From positions 1,148,018 through 1,212,017 of the forward strand of contig NZ_JACHZB010000001.1 in the NCBI RefSeq assembly GCF_014193255.1: a DNA stretch of 64,000 bases, read 5' to 3'. Each line of letters starts with the position of its first letter. Position 1 is the first letter of the stretch. The DNA comes from Rhizobium sp. BK196. Its GTDB lineage: Bacteria > Pseudomonadota > Alphaproteobacteria > Rhizobiales > Rhizobiaceae. Positions 45,360-54,772 of the stretch are shown here, piece by piece. The notes beneath the pieces are model-generated. The model had not been told where the DNA came from. It was given only the letters and a program-made list of their open reading frames with translations, and made no database searches. Position numbers and translations under genes: made by a program.

Positions 45360-46583
45360 TTACTCGTGGCTCTTGATGTCGCCCAGAAACTTGCTGACGA
45401 AGTCAGGCAGGCCCCGCGCACGGCCGGTATCGACATCGACGACCGTGCTCATGCCGACGCGAAGCGGTGGCTTGCCCTGAGAGTTGTCGATGCTGATGCG
45501 CATCGGAATGCGCTGTACGACCTTTACCCAGTTGCCGGTGGTGTTCTGCGCCGGCAGCAGTGAGAAGGAAGAACCCGATGCCGGGCTGATGCTCTCGACC
45601 TTGCCCTTCCATAGGACGCCCGGATAGGTGTCGACATAGATATCTACCGCTTGGCCGGGCTTCACGTAAGTAAGTTCCGTCTCCTTCGGACTTGCGGCAA
45701 TCCACAGATGCGAGGTCGAAACCAGCGAAAAGGCCTGCTGCGAAGCTTGGAGGTAGGAGCCGACCTGCAGCGCATTCACATTGGTGACAATGCCGTCGAA
45801 GGGCGCCCTGACCACGCTGTGATCAAGCTCGCGCTGGGCATTGTCGACCTGCGACTTGGCCTGCAGATAGAGCGGGTTTTCTTCGACCGGCTGGTCGGCA
45901 CTCCCGCCGAGCTGGGCAAGCGTCGTTGCTGCTTCCGCCTTGGCGACGGAAACTTTCTGCTGCGCAGCCTCGAGATTGTGCTTGGCTTCGTCATAGGCCG
46001 ACTGGGTCGCGCTGCCGTTGTTGACAAGATTCTGCTGCCGGTCGAACTGATCCTGGTAATAGGGCAGATCGGCCTCAGCTTGGGTGATCTCGGCAAGCGA
46101 TTGCTGATAGCTGGCCTTGAGGTTCATGATCTGATTGCGCTGTGCGCCGAGCTGCGCCTTGGCGCCATCGAGCGCGATCCTGAAGGCGTCCGATTGCAGG
46201 CTGAAGAGCACCTGTCCGGCCTTGACCTGCTCGTTCTCATGCACGTTTATCTGCGCGACGATACCGGAAACGTCGGTCGTGATACCCACCATATCGGCCT
46301 GTATATAGGCATTGTCGGTCGACATGACCTGACCGCCGTTGACGTAATAGTAGCCGCCGACGACGAGCGCGACGGGCAGCAGGGCAAATAGGACGGGTCG
46401 GGTGAAGCTGCGCCGGCGGCGGACCTTGTTGCCGCCAGGCGCAGCCACCGCGGCGGCCGCGGGCGCTGAATTGGATGAAGGCGCCTCAGCCACCGTTTCC
46501 GGTTGTTGGGGAATTTCTTTTTCTTCGGCAGGATTCTTGGCATTCGCGTCGGACACGACGCGCAGGGAGGATTGATCAGCCAT
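45360..46583 (-). CDS. emrA: EmrA-type HlyD-family membrane fusion protein
   Basis: A 407-residue adaptor. A disordered N-terminus is followed by a transmembrane helix (about 70-88, PVLFALLPVALVVGGYYYV). The first lipoyl half-motif lies around ISG-type sequence at VSGIVAQINVHENEQVKAGQ, then come a long coiled-coil hairpin and the second half-motif VRAPFDGIVTNVNALQVG. ATG 46583 overlaps the 3' end of marR by 8 nt. It connects EmrB to an outer-membrane channel that is not encoded here. Confidence 0.93.
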   Translation of the reverse strand: MADQSSLRVVSDANAKNPAEEKEIPQQPETVAEAPSSNSAPAAAAVAAPGGNKVRRRRSFTRPVLFALLPVALVVGGYYYVNGGQVMSTDNAYIQADMVGITTDVSGIVAQINVHENEQVKAGQVLFSLQSDAFRIALDGAKAQLGAQRNQIMNLKASYQQSLAEITQAEADLPYYQDQFDRQQNLVNNGSATQSAYDEAKHNLEAAQQKVSVAKAEAATTLAQLGGSADQPVEENPLYLQAKSQVDNAQRELDHSVVRAPFDGIVTNVNALQVGSYLQASQQAFSLVSTSHLWIAASPKETELTYVKPGQAVDIYVDTYPGVLWKGKVESISPASGSSFSLLPAQNTTGNWVKVVQRIPMRISIDNSQGKPPLRVGMSTVVDVDTGRARGLPDFVSKFLGDIKSHE

Positions 46584-47040
46584 GTTTCGTCTCATTCTCG
46601 GCGACCGGGGACCGGCACGCCTGCACCAGGTTCGTCTTCATTACGGATAGGATATGGAAAAGCTGCTCGCGCTGTTCGGGTGCGATGCTTTCCAGCGCTT
46701 CGCCGCGTGTCACGTCACCGATCTTTCGCATTTCGGCGAGAATCGGATGAGCAGCTTCGCGCATGTAAAGCAGCCAGATGCGCCGGTCGGTCGGGTGCTG
46801 GCGGCGCTCGATCAGGCCGCGCTCGGCGAGCTTGTCGAGGATGCGGACCAGCGTGATCGGCTCGATTTCGAGGATTTCGGCAAGCCCGCTCTGATGGATG
46901 CCCTCATTGTTGGCGAGATAGGCAAGCGTCTGCCACTGAGACCGCGTCAACCCAAGGTCCTTTGCGCGCTGCTCGAACCGCTTGCGCAGCAGACGGGCAA
47001 CGTCGTGCAGAAGAAAACCGAGTGTTGGATTGTTGGTCAT
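46576..47040 (-). CDS. MarR-family regulator of the emrAB operon
   Basis: A 154-residue winged-helix repressor: GLTRSQWQTLAYLANNEGI, SGLAEILEIEPITLVRILDKL (recognition helix) and wing ERRQHPTDRRIWLLYM. ATG 47040 is chosen because upstream in-frame codons do not resemble the family. As first gene of marR-emrA-emrB it is expected to repress its own operon and release on binding a toxic ligand; the ligand is unknown. Confidence 0.9.
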   Translation of the reverse strand: MTNNPTLGFLLHDVARLLRKRFEQRAKDLGLTRSQWQTLAYLANNEGIHQSGLAEILEIEPITLVRILDKLAERGLIERRQHPTDRRIWLLYMREAAHPILAEMRKIGDVTRGEALESIAPEQREQLFHILSVMKTNLVQACRSPVAENETKHG

Positions 47041-47537
47041 ATACCTTCGCCGGCTATTAATAAGCACCCTTATGATATCGGTACATATATTGAGCATGGG
47101 CAATGCACAAGGATGCAACCGTAAGATTCCGCACCTGCGGCCAAAATGCCGCAGCGCTCACGGCCAAGCAGAGCCTTCGCTTCGGTCTTTGAAAAGTTCA
47201 AGCAGCGGGCAAATTCGTCTCCACAATGTGATGAAGTGGCATATCACCGGAAATGCTGGGAGTTTGCCGAACTCCAAATCCGTGCACTCAATTGGCATTT
47301 GCAATTTTTGGATTCTCCCGTTTATAGTCTGCCTTCAGAGGGTTACGGAGAAGCAGAATTTCTCCCTCCGGTTGATTTAGAGATGCTGGTTTTGCATCTG
47401 TCATCTTCCCGGCAGCCACGCATGAGTAGAATTCGGACTTAGGACGAGGCTCATGCTTTCGTTCCAGCAGACATGAACAGCTTATCTTAGGCATAGGTTC
47501 AGGCGGCTGCATTCGGCCGCCCGCAAGGGGGACCGGA
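47041..47537. other. Intergenic region between divergent marR and RND adaptor genes
   Basis: About 500 bp, with AT-rich sequence near the marR start (around 47048-47096, including TATCGGTACATATATTG). It should contain the MarR operator and the promoter of the second efflux pair. Short frames here have no recognisable product. Confidence 0.45.
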
Positions 47538-48713
47538 ATGGCTTATTCGCTTCGACAGACACTGGCGCTCGGCTGCTTTGCGGCCTTCCTGCCGCTCATT
47601 GCTGAGGCGCAGCAGGCGCCTGCTCCCCCGCCCGTCACCGTCGCCAAGCCCGTCGTGCGCGATGTGGTCGACAATGATGAGTTCATCGGCCGCTTCGAGC
47701 CTGTCGACGAGGTTTCCGTCCGCTCGCGCGTCGGTGGTTACCTGCAGGAAATCGACTTCACCGACGGTGCCCTGGTGAAGAAGGGCGACCGGCTTTTTGT
47801 CATCGATCAGAGGCCGTTCGTAACCGCGCTCAATCAGGCCAATGCTGCGCTCGAGGCGTCGAAATCGGCTCTGGTCTTTGCCGATGCTCAGTATAAGCGG
47901 GCCCAGTCACTTGCTTCGAGCGGCAGCCAGTCGGCGCAGACGCTGGACGATCGCCGCCGCGAATTCGATTCGGCACAGGCTAATGTCCGCGGCGCGCAGG
48001 CTGCAGCTGATCGCGCGGCTCTCGACATGGAATATACCGAGATCGCCGCGCCCCTCAGCGGCCGCATCGACCGGCGCCTGATCTCCGCCGGCAACCTCGT
48101 GCAGACAGATCAGACGGTGCTGACGACGATCGTCTCACTCGACCCGATCGATTTCTATTTCGACGTCGACGAGCGCCGCCTGCTGAATTTCGCCGACACG
48201 GCACGCAAGCTCGGCAAGGATCTCCAGCAGGGGGGTGGCGGACTGGATGTGACGGTCACGATCTCGGATCCGAATTCCAAGCCCTTCAAGGGAAAACTCG
48301 ATTTCGCCGAGAACCGGATCGACAATGAGAGTGGCACCATTCGTCTGCGTGCCCGCTTCCCCAACCCCGATCTCGTCCTTCAGCCCGGCCTCTTCGGCCG
48401 CATCCAGGTCGAAGCCTCCAACACCTATCAGGCCATTCTCGTCCCTGACGAGGCAATCGGCTCGGACCAGAATGAGCGCGTCGTTTATGTCGTCGGCGCA
48501 GACGGCACGGTCTCGACCAAGCCCGTGAGGCCCGGTCCGCGGCTCTACGGCTATCGCGTGATCCGCGAAGGCCTTGACGGCACCGAGACGATCATCGTCA
48601 ACGGCCTGATACGCGCCCGGCCCGGCGCAAAGGTAACACCTCAGATGACCGAACTGCCGAAGGAGCGGACAGACGCGCCGCCGGAAGCCGCCGGTGCGGA
48701 GAGCGGCCAATGA
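47538..48713 (+). CDS. RND efflux periplasmic adaptor (second system)
   Basis: A 391-residue membrane fusion protein with a Sec signal peptide (LALGCFAAFLPLIAEA, cleavage near residue 25). The lipoyl half-motifs are VGGYLQEIDFTDGALVKKGD and IAAPLSGRIDRRLISAGN, with an alpha-hairpin between (about 95-160) and a beta-barrel and membrane-proximal domain after. It overlaps the downstream RND permease by 4 nt (ATGA), showing translational coupling. It is not closely similar to the 36654 adaptor. Confidence 0.93.
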   Translation: MAYSLRQTLALGCFAAFLPLIAEAQQAPAPPPVTVAKPVVRDVVDNDEFIGRFEPVDEVSVRSRVGGYLQEIDFTDGALVKKGDRLFVIDQRPFVTALNQANAALEASKSALVFADAQYKRAQSLASSGSQSAQTLDDRRREFDSAQANVRGAQAAADRAALDMEYTEIAAPLSGRIDRRLISAGNLVQTDQTVLTTIVSLDPIDFYFDVDERRLLNFADTARKLGKDLQQGGGGLDVTVTISDPNSKPFKGKLDFAENRIDNESGTIRLRARFPNPDLVLQPGLFGRIQVEASNTYQAILVPDEAIGSDQNERVVYVVGADGTVSTKPVRPGPRLYGYRVIREGLDGTETIIVNGLIRARPGAKVTPQMTELPKERTDAPPEAAGAESGQ

Positions 48714-51700
48714 GATTTGCCCATTTCTTCGTCGACCGGCCGATTTTTGCGGCGGTCATCTCGATCGTTCTGCTCGTCGTCGGCAGCATCGCCTATACGC
48801 AATTGCCGGTCTCCCAATATCCGGAGATCGCGCCTCCGACTATCGTCGTGCGCACCTCCTATCCAGGCGCCGATCCGCAGACGATCGCCGACACGGTTTC
48901 GACCCCGCTCGAACAGCAGATCAACGGCGTCGAAGACATGCTTTATATGTCTTCCTATTCCAGCGCCGACGGCGCCATGTCGCTGACGATCACCTTCAAG
49001 CTCGGTACCGATCTCGATAAGGTTCAGGTTCTTGTGCAGAACCGCGTTTCCATCGCCCTGCCCCGTCTTCCCGAGGAAGTCCAGCGGCTTGGCGTGACCA
49101 CCGACAAGAGCTCGCCTGACCTGATGATGGTGGTGCACCTTTTGTCGCCGTCGCACCGCTATGACCAGCTCTATGTCTCGAACTACGCTCGTAACCGCAT
49201 ACGCGACGTTCTCGTGCGCCTTGACGGCGTCGGCGATGTGCAGCTCTTCGGCGAGCGCCAGTATTCGATGAGAATCTGGCTGGATCCGGAAAAGCTCTCC
49301 GCCTACGGAATGACATCTGACGACGTTGTTGCGGCGTTGAGAGACCAGAACGTCCAGGTGTCAGGCGGCAAGATCGGCGCCCCGCCCGTGACCGGCAAGA
49401 ATGCTTTTGAATATACGGTGCGCACGGACGGACGCTTCTCGGACGTGCGCCAGTTTCGCTACGTCATTGTGAAATCGACAGCTGGCGGCCGGCTTGTAAA
49501 CTTGCAGGATGTCGCCCGTATCGAGCTCGGTGCACAGGATTACGTCACCAACAGCTATCTCAACAACGACCCCGCAGTTGCTCTCGGCATCTTCGCCCGG
49601 CCGGGAACCAATGCACTGGACACGGCCCATCAGATCCAAAGCATCATGAAGGACCTGTCTCAAAATTTCCCGCAGGGTCTGGAGTACCGTATCATCTATG
49701 ATACGACCGAATTCATCTCGGATTCCATCAATGAGGTCTACAGGACCATTGCCGAAGCCGCGATCCTCGTGGCGATCGTCGTCCTCGTCTTCCTGCAATC
49801 CTGGCGAACCGCCCTCATTCCGATCATCGCCATCCCCGTATCGCTGATCGGTACTTTCGCCGTCCTGCTCGCCTTCGGCTTCTCGCTCAACATGCTCACC
49901 TTGTTCGGTCTCGTGCTGGCGATCGGTATCGTCGTCGACGACGCGATCGTGGTGGTGGAAAACGTCGAGCGAAACCTGGCGCGCGGCATGACCCCGAAAC
50001 AGGCCTCGCACGTCACGATGGACGAAGTCGGAACCGCCGTCGTCGCCATCTCGCTGGTGTTGATCGCAGTATTCGTGCCAACGGCGTTCATTCCCGGCAT
50101 TTCCGGGCAATTTTATAAGCAGTTCGCGGTGACGATCTCGGTCACGACGGCGATTTCCGCATTGAACTCGCTGACCCTTTCGCCTGCGCTCGCAGGCATA
50201 TTGCTGAAAGCCCATGATCACGAAGCCAAGCGCAAGAATATCTTCTCTCAGCTGGGAAGCGGACTTGCGAACGGCTTCAACGGCGGGTTCGATCGAATGA
50301 GTTCGGGCTATTCCTGGATCGTCCGGCATCTGGTCAGCAGCTGGGTTGGATTGATCTCTTCGCTCGTCGTCTTCGCCTGCTTGCTGGGCGCGACCTGGTA
50401 CATGGGCCAGAAGGTTCCCTCCGGCTTCATCCCGACCATGGACCAGGGCTACGCGATCGTCGTCATCCAGCTTCCGGACGGCGCCTCGCTGGCGCGTACC
50501 GATGCCGTCGTCAAACAGGTGGGCGAAATTGCCCGCACGGTGCCCGGTGTGGGCAATGCCGTGCAATTTGCCGGTTTCAGCGGGGCGACCTTCACCAATG
50601 CCTCGAATGCTGGCGTCGTCTTCGTCCCGTTCAAATCCTTTGCCGAGCGTGAGGAAGGTGGCGAAACCGCCAACAAGATCATCGGCGAGCTCTATGGCAA
50701 GCTGCAGAGCATACAGGAAGCCTTCATCATTGCCATCCCGCCTCCATCGGTGCGCGGCGTCGGCAATTCCGGCGGCTTCAAGATGCAGATTTCGGATCTT
50801 GAAAACGCGGACATGACGCGAGTCCTTGGTCTGGCCCGCCAGATGATGGGCGCCGCGGCCACGACTCCGGGTCTGACAGGCGTCTTCACGACATTCTCGG
50901 ATGCGAGCCCACAATATTTCCTCGCGATCGACCGCGACAAGGCACGTTTCCTGAACGTGCCGATCCCCAACATCTTCAACGCGCTCTCTATTAACCTCGG
51001 TGTGGCCTATGTGAATGATTTCAATGCGTTCGGGCGCGTCTACCAGGTTCGCGCCCAGGCCGATCGGCAATACCGCATGGACAGGGACGATATTCTCGCC
51101 CTGAAAGTTCGCTCGGCAACCGGCGCACTGGTTCCGCTTGGCACCCTGATGGACATCCAGGATTCCAGCGGTCCGGCACTTGTCCAGCGCTACAACATGT
51201 ATGTCTCGGTGCCGCTTCAGGGCAATCCGACGCCCGGCACATCGACCGGCGATGCCATCAAGAAGATGGAAGCGCTGGCGGGGCAGATCCTGCCGCCGGG
51301 AACGACCTTCGAGTGGACGGAGCTTGCCTATCAGGAAACCCACACCGGCAATACCGCCGTCTACATCTTCGCCCTGTCTGTCATTTTCGTCTTCCTTGCG
51401 CTTGCGGCACAATATGAAAGCTGGGTCCTGCCTCTGGCGATCATCCTTATTGTCCCACTCGCAGTGCTCGCCGCGTTGATCGGCGTGTGGCTCAGAGGAA
51501 TGGACAACAATGTCCTGACCCAGATCGGCCTGATCGTCCTGATCGGCCTTGCGGCGAAGAACGCTATCCTGATCGTCGAGTTTGCAAGACAGGCGGAGGA
51601 AGAAGGAAAAAGCGTCGTTGATGCTGCAATCGAGGCAAGTCATCTGCGCCTGCGCCCGATCCTGATGACGGCCTTCGCCTTCATCTTCGGCGTTCTGCCG

Positions 51701-51889
51701 CTTGCCATCGCCACCGGCCCAGGTGCCGAAATGCGTCAATCGCTCGGCACGGCCGTGTTCTTCGGTATGCTGGGCGTGACGATCTTCGGCCTGTTCCTGA
51801 CGCCGGTCTTTTACGTCGTGCTGCGCCGCTGGCGTAAAAAGCCGGCAGAAGCGCCGGCTCGCGTCGATGCGGAGGAGAATGCTGCCTAG
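48710..51889 (+). CDS. RND multidrug efflux permease (second system)
   Basis: AcrB/MexB-like pump, 1059 residues. It starts RFAHFFVDRPIFAAVISIV. The proton-relay Asp pair is in VLAIGIVVDDAIVVVENVER. Later sequence includes GLAAKNAILIVEFARQAEEE and SHLRLRPILMTAFAFIFGVL. It is encoded as a two-gene unit with its adaptor and without an outer-membrane channel. The stop codon lies at the edge of a rhizobial intergenic repeat. Confidence 0.94.
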   Translation: MRFAHFFVDRPIFAAVISIVLLVVGSIAYTQLPVSQYPEIAPPTIVVRTSYPGADPQTIADTVSTPLEQQINGVEDMLYMSSYSSADGAMSLTITFKLGTDLDKVQVLVQNRVSIALPRLPEEVQRLGVTTDKSSPDLMMVVHLLSPSHRYDQLYVSNYARNRIRDVLVRLDGVGDVQLFGERQYSMRIWLDPEKLSAYGMTSDDVVAALRDQNVQVSGGKIGAPPVTGKNAFEYTVRTDGRFSDVRQFRYVIVKSTAGGRLVNLQDVARIELGAQDYVTNSYLNNDPAVALGIFARPGTNALDTAHQIQSIMKDLSQNFPQGLEYRIIYDTTEFISDSINEVYRTIAEAAILVAIVVLVFLQSWRTALIPIIAIPVSLIGTFAVLLAFGFSLNMLTLFGLVLAIGIVVDDAIVVVENVERNLARGMTPKQASHVTMDEVGTAVVAISLVLIAVFVPTAFIPGISGQFYKQFAVTISVTTAISALNSLTLSPALAGILLKAHDHEAKRKNIFSQLGSGLANGFNGGFDRMSSGYSWIVRHLVSSWVGLISSLVVFACLLGATWYMGQKVPSGFIPTMDQGYAIVVIQLPDGASLARTDAVVKQVGEIARTVPGVGNAVQFAGFSGATFTNASNAGVVFVPFKSFAEREEGGETANKIIGELYGKLQSIQEAFIIAIPPPSVRGVGNSGGFKMQISDLENADMTRVLGLARQMMGAAATTPGLTGVFTTFSDASPQYFLAIDRDKARFLNVPIPNIFNALSINLGVAYVNDFNAFGRVYQVRAQADRQYRMDRDDILALKVRSATGALVPLGTLMDIQDSSGPALVQRYNMYVSVPLQGNPTPGTSTGDAIKKMEALAGQILPPGTTFEWTELAYQETHTGNTAVYIFALSVIFVFLALAAQYESWVLPLAIILIVPLAVLAALIGVWLRGMDNNVLTQIGLIVLIGLAAKNAILIVEFARQAEEEGKSVVDAAIEASHLRLRPILMTAFAFIFGVLPLAIATGPGAEMRQSLGTAVFFGMLGVTIFGLFLTPVFYVVLRRWRKKPAEAPARVDAEENAA

Positions 51890-51951
51890 AGCAATTCCAG
51901 CAAAAGTGCATTGCGACCTTGCGTCTGGAACTGCGTGAAACAAAGAGAGTA
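51888..51951. repeat. Rhizobial intergenic palindromic repeat (GAGCAATTCCAG type)
   Basis: Begins AGAGCAATTCCAG and ends near CAAAGAGAG. The arms GCAATTCCAG (51891-51900) and CTGGAACTGC (51925-51934) are inverted with one mismatch. I recall near-identical elements as an abundant intergenic repeat of Rhizobium and relatives. Only one copy is obvious in this window. Confidence 0.65.
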
Positions 51952-51988
51952 TTTCGTGTTTCGAAGAAAACTGGAAATACCTTAAGGC

Positions 51989-52768
51989 TCAGGTGGAGAA
52001 GAGGTAAACCTGTCCCTGCCAGAAGCGGGCGACGGAGAGCCTGCCGCTCTTGAAGGCGCGGGTATCGAGGTTCAGCCGCATCGGTTGCACATCCGGCTGG
52101 TCGCCGGGCGTGTGGCCATGCACAATGAGCTTCGGCAGCGGCAGCGGGCTTTCCAGGAAGCGCTGGCGGATAAAGGCCAGGTCGTCGTCGGCCTGCTCGT
52201 CGAGTGGCACCCGGGGGTCGATGCCCGCATGCACGAAGACGACGTTGGGCGTATCGAGCATGATCGGCAAAGAGCGGATGAAATCGATATGCGTATGCGG
52301 CAGCGACTGGCGGATGAAGGCGTCGAGCTGCGCACCCGAGCGGAAGACGAGAGGCAGATGATCGGGATCGAGGCCGTAAGATCGCAGAAGCTCAGCAGCA
52401 CCCATGGTCATCCAGTCGTCATAGGATGCCCAGCCGTCGATATAGTCGAGCATGACGATCTCATGATTGCCGGCAAGGCAGATGCGTTCGAATCCTTCGG
52501 GCGCTGGATCCATGAGATGGTTGATGACATGTGCGGATTGCGGACCACGATCGATATAGTCGCCGAGCATGACGATGAGTTTGGTTCCCGGCAGATGCTC
52601 GGCGTCGCGTACGATCGCCTCTTCCGCTTTCTGCAGCAGGTCGAGACGCCCATGCACGTCACCGATGGCATAGGTCGGGATGTCGGCTATATCCATGCTC
52701 ACGCGCGGACGCGGCTGACGTCCAGCCTTCGAACCCTCGCGGCTTCGTGCAAGAGAATCGCTCATCAT
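51989..52768 (-). CDS. PPP-family serine/threonine-type metallophosphatase
   Basis: A 259-residue phosphoesterase with the full PPP metal-binding signature: GDVHG (about residue 36), GDYIDRG and GNHE, plus the later VFVHAGIDPRVPLDEQ and VHGHTP motifs. The order and spacing fit bacterial PrpA/ApaH-related phosphatases, which act on phosphoproteins or small phosphates. Tandem ATGs at 52768 and 52765 follow AGGAATA. The real substrate is unknown. It is divergent from the SfnB-like gene. Confidence 0.88.
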   Translation of the reverse strand: MMSDSLARSREGSKAGRQPRPRVSMDIADIPTYAIGDVHGRLDLLQKAEEAIVRDAEHLPGTKLIVMLGDYIDRGPQSAHVINHLMDPAPEGFERICLAGNHEIVMLDYIDGWASYDDWMTMGAAELLRSYGLDPDHLPLVFRSGAQLDAFIRQSLPHTHIDFIRSLPIMLDTPNVVFVHAGIDPRVPLDEQADDDLAFIRQRFLESPLPLPKLIVHGHTPGDQPDVQPMRLNLDTRAFKSGRLSVARFWQGQVYLFST

Positions 52769-52927
52769 TATTCCTGATCGGTTCGCCGTCCCTTAACCAT
52801 AAGTAGAGCATACGGCAAGGCGATCAAGTTGGTAAGAAAATTCGCCCAGCCGGGCTTTTGTGGAAAAAGCGGCCTTACGCAAGCCAATGCAATCACGCAC
52901 TTTTTTAGCATTAGGAAAGAGTGGCAG

Positions 52928-54052
52928 ATGGGCACCGTATCGCAACTTCGCGACAATATGCGTTCTCCGGCGCACCGCATCGAGACTGAGGAGGAGGCCG
53001 TCTCCGCGGCCCGCGAGCTTGCCACCGCCTTTCGCCAGCAGGCAAGCGAACGGGACATCACCCGCCTCATGCCGAACGCCGAACTCGACATGCTCTCGCA
53101 ATCCGGCCTTACCGCAATCACCGTTCCCCCCGAATATACCGGGATCGATATCTCAAACACCTTGCTCGCTGAGATCGTCGCCATCATCGCCGAAAGCGAC
53201 GCCTCGATCGGCAACGTGCTGGCATCTCACTTCCGGGTGCTGGAAGGGCTGCGTAGCCAGCCTTCGGAAGAACTGAAGATCGCCCTTTTCAGCCGCGCGC
53301 TGGATGGTGACCGTTTCGCTGCTGCCCGTTTTGCCGATCAGGCAAGCCTCGTTGCCGAGGGCTCCGGCTTTCGCCTGACAGGCCGATCGGAACAGGCAGC
53401 TGCCATTCTTTTCGCCGACTGGATTGCCGCAGCAGCGATCGATCCCGACCGCCGCAGAGCAATTCTCTATCTTCAGCACGACAGCGATGAACTGCAGGCG
53501 GTGGACGATTGGGACGCCTTCGGCCTGCGCACCAACGGCACGGCGACGCTGGTTGCTGGCAAGCTGCATGTGAATGCCGAGACTGTTGCCGCCGCTTTGT
53601 CTGGCGATTGCGCCACGGAAAAATCCTTGGGACTTCTGCTGCAGGCGGCCGTCAGCCTCGGCATCGCCCGCGCCGCCTTTGCCGACCTGCTCGTCATGGC
53701 GAAGGCCCCCTCTGGCCTCCTGGGCAAAATCGGCGAGCACGCCATCCGCATTGAAACCGCGACCGGCGCGCTTGAACAGGCAGGCCGCAAGCTCGATATC
53801 GCGCAGGTCAGCCCCACCGAAACTGCCATGGCGGAAGCCCATTTCTCGGCCTCATCGGTCTGCCTTGCCGCAACCGAAGTGGCGTTGGATACGGCGAATG
53901 CCCTCTTCGAACTGGCAGGCAGCGTGACAGGCAGCCTCGTACTCAACCTCGACCGCCACTGGCGCAACGCCCGCATTCACGACATGGCAATCCCGCGTGC
54001 GGCGCTGCTCGATGCGGCAGGTGCCCATATTCAAAAAATCAGGGAAAGCTGA
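52928..54052 (+). CDS. SfnB/DszC-like acyl-CoA-dehydrogenase-fold flavoprotein
   Basis: A 374-residue protein of the acyl-CoA dehydrogenase fold. The head resembles SfnB/DszC-type FMN-dependent monooxygenases: LTAITVPPEYTGIDISNTLL, SDASIGNVLASHFRVLEGL, and near the C-terminus LNLDRHWRNARIHDMAIPR, the DszC/SfnB motif. Such enzymes take part in organosulfur or related oxidation and need a reduced-flavin supplier; none is adjacent. ATG 52928 follows AGGAAAG. The assignment is by family resemblance only. Confidence 0.75.
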   Translation: MGTVSQLRDNMRSPAHRIETEEEAVSAARELATAFRQQASERDITRLMPNAELDMLSQSGLTAITVPPEYTGIDISNTLLAEIVAIIAESDASIGNVLASHFRVLEGLRSQPSEELKIALFSRALDGDRFAAARFADQASLVAEGSGFRLTGRSEQAAAILFADWIAAAAIDPDRRRAILYLQHDSDELQAVDDWDAFGLRTNGTATLVAGKLHVNAETVAAALSGDCATEKSLGLLLQAAVSLGIARAAFADLLVMAKAPSGLLGKIGEHAIRIETATGALEQAGRKLDIAQVSPTETAMAEAHFSASSVCLAATEVALDTANALFELAGSVTGSLVLNLDRHWRNARIHDMAIPRAALLDAAGAHIQKIRES

Positions 54053-54110
54053 AGGAGTCCCAGCAGCAATATGCTGAGCGGGAGCGTGCGTGAAAACAAC
54101 AGGAGACGGA

Positions 54111-54572
54111 TCAGCTTGCGGCGGAAACCGGAAGCTTTTCCTCGACCGTCTCGATGCCGCCGCCGGCAACGAACTGTTCGAGCGTCATGTTGTCGAGAAT
54201 GGCGGCGATCGCGTCCCGGACCTCGGTCATCGAGCGCCGCACCTGACAAGTCTCGGGATCGGCGCAGTCGTCGCAGGCCTCATAAGCCGTCCGGCTGGCA
54301 CACCGGATCGGCGCAAGCGGCCCATCCAGCGTACGGATGACGTGACCGATGCGGATATCCGACGCAGGCCGCGAAAGTGAGTAGCCGCCGCCCGGCCCCT
54401 TCTTCGACCGCAGGATGCCGACATTGCGCAGTTCGAGCAGGATCGTATCGAGGAACTTCTTTGGAATATTGTTGCGCGAGGCGATATCGTTGATGAAGGC
54501 GGTTTCACCCGGCGCAAGCCGCGCCAGATCGACCAGCGCCTTCAGTCCGTATTTTCCCTTTTTCGTCAACAT
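54111..54572 (-). CDS. Rrf2-family regulator with cysteine cluster
   Basis: A 153-residue winged-helix regulator: MLTKKGKYGLKALVDLARL, NNIPKKFLDTILLELRN (recognition helix) and the wing KKGPGGGYSLSRP. Four Cys residues in the C-terminal half (C-X8-C-X2-C-X5-C in RCASRTAYEACDDCADPETC) suggest an Fe-S cluster or redox sensing, as in IscR, RirA and NsrR, though the spacing is not the IscR one. It converges on the SfnB-like gene; a sulfur or redox link is inference. Confidence 0.87.
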   Translation of the reverse strand: MLTKKGKYGLKALVDLARLAPGETAFINDIASRNNIPKKFLDTILLELRNVGILRSKKGPGGGYSLSRPASDIRIGHVIRTLDGPLAPIRCASRTAYEACDDCADPETCQVRRSMTEVRDAIAAILDNMTLEQFVAGGGIETVEEKLPVSAAS

Positions 54573-54772
54573 CTGGGTCGCCCTGCACTTTGCGGCACTA
54601 TGCTTCCGTAATAACAGGGAAATAAAGTCAGAGCCATGAAGAAACAACAAAATAACCATTTTTAGTAGGTTATTTCGGTCTTCTATGTTGCCGTAAAACC
54701 GCGCCGATAAAGTCTTCCGTCGTCTGACAGCCGGCTCCGCACAGACCCAGGCGTAGGACCACTAAATCGCGT

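Noticed and set aside
47048..47096. MarR operator palindrome near TATCGGTACATATA
   Set aside because: Only a 4-bp core (GTAC) plus partial arms are symmetric; too weak to call.
47146..47442. 98-codon frame between marR and the second adaptor gene
   Set aside because: No ribosome-binding site, no domain, atypical composition; the region is better explained as regulatory.
49361..51943. 860-codon open frame antisense to the second RND gene
   Set aside because: The plus strand encodes a complete RND permease; the antisense product is Arg/His/Asp/Gln-rich with no domain, a typical shadow of high-GC coding sequence.
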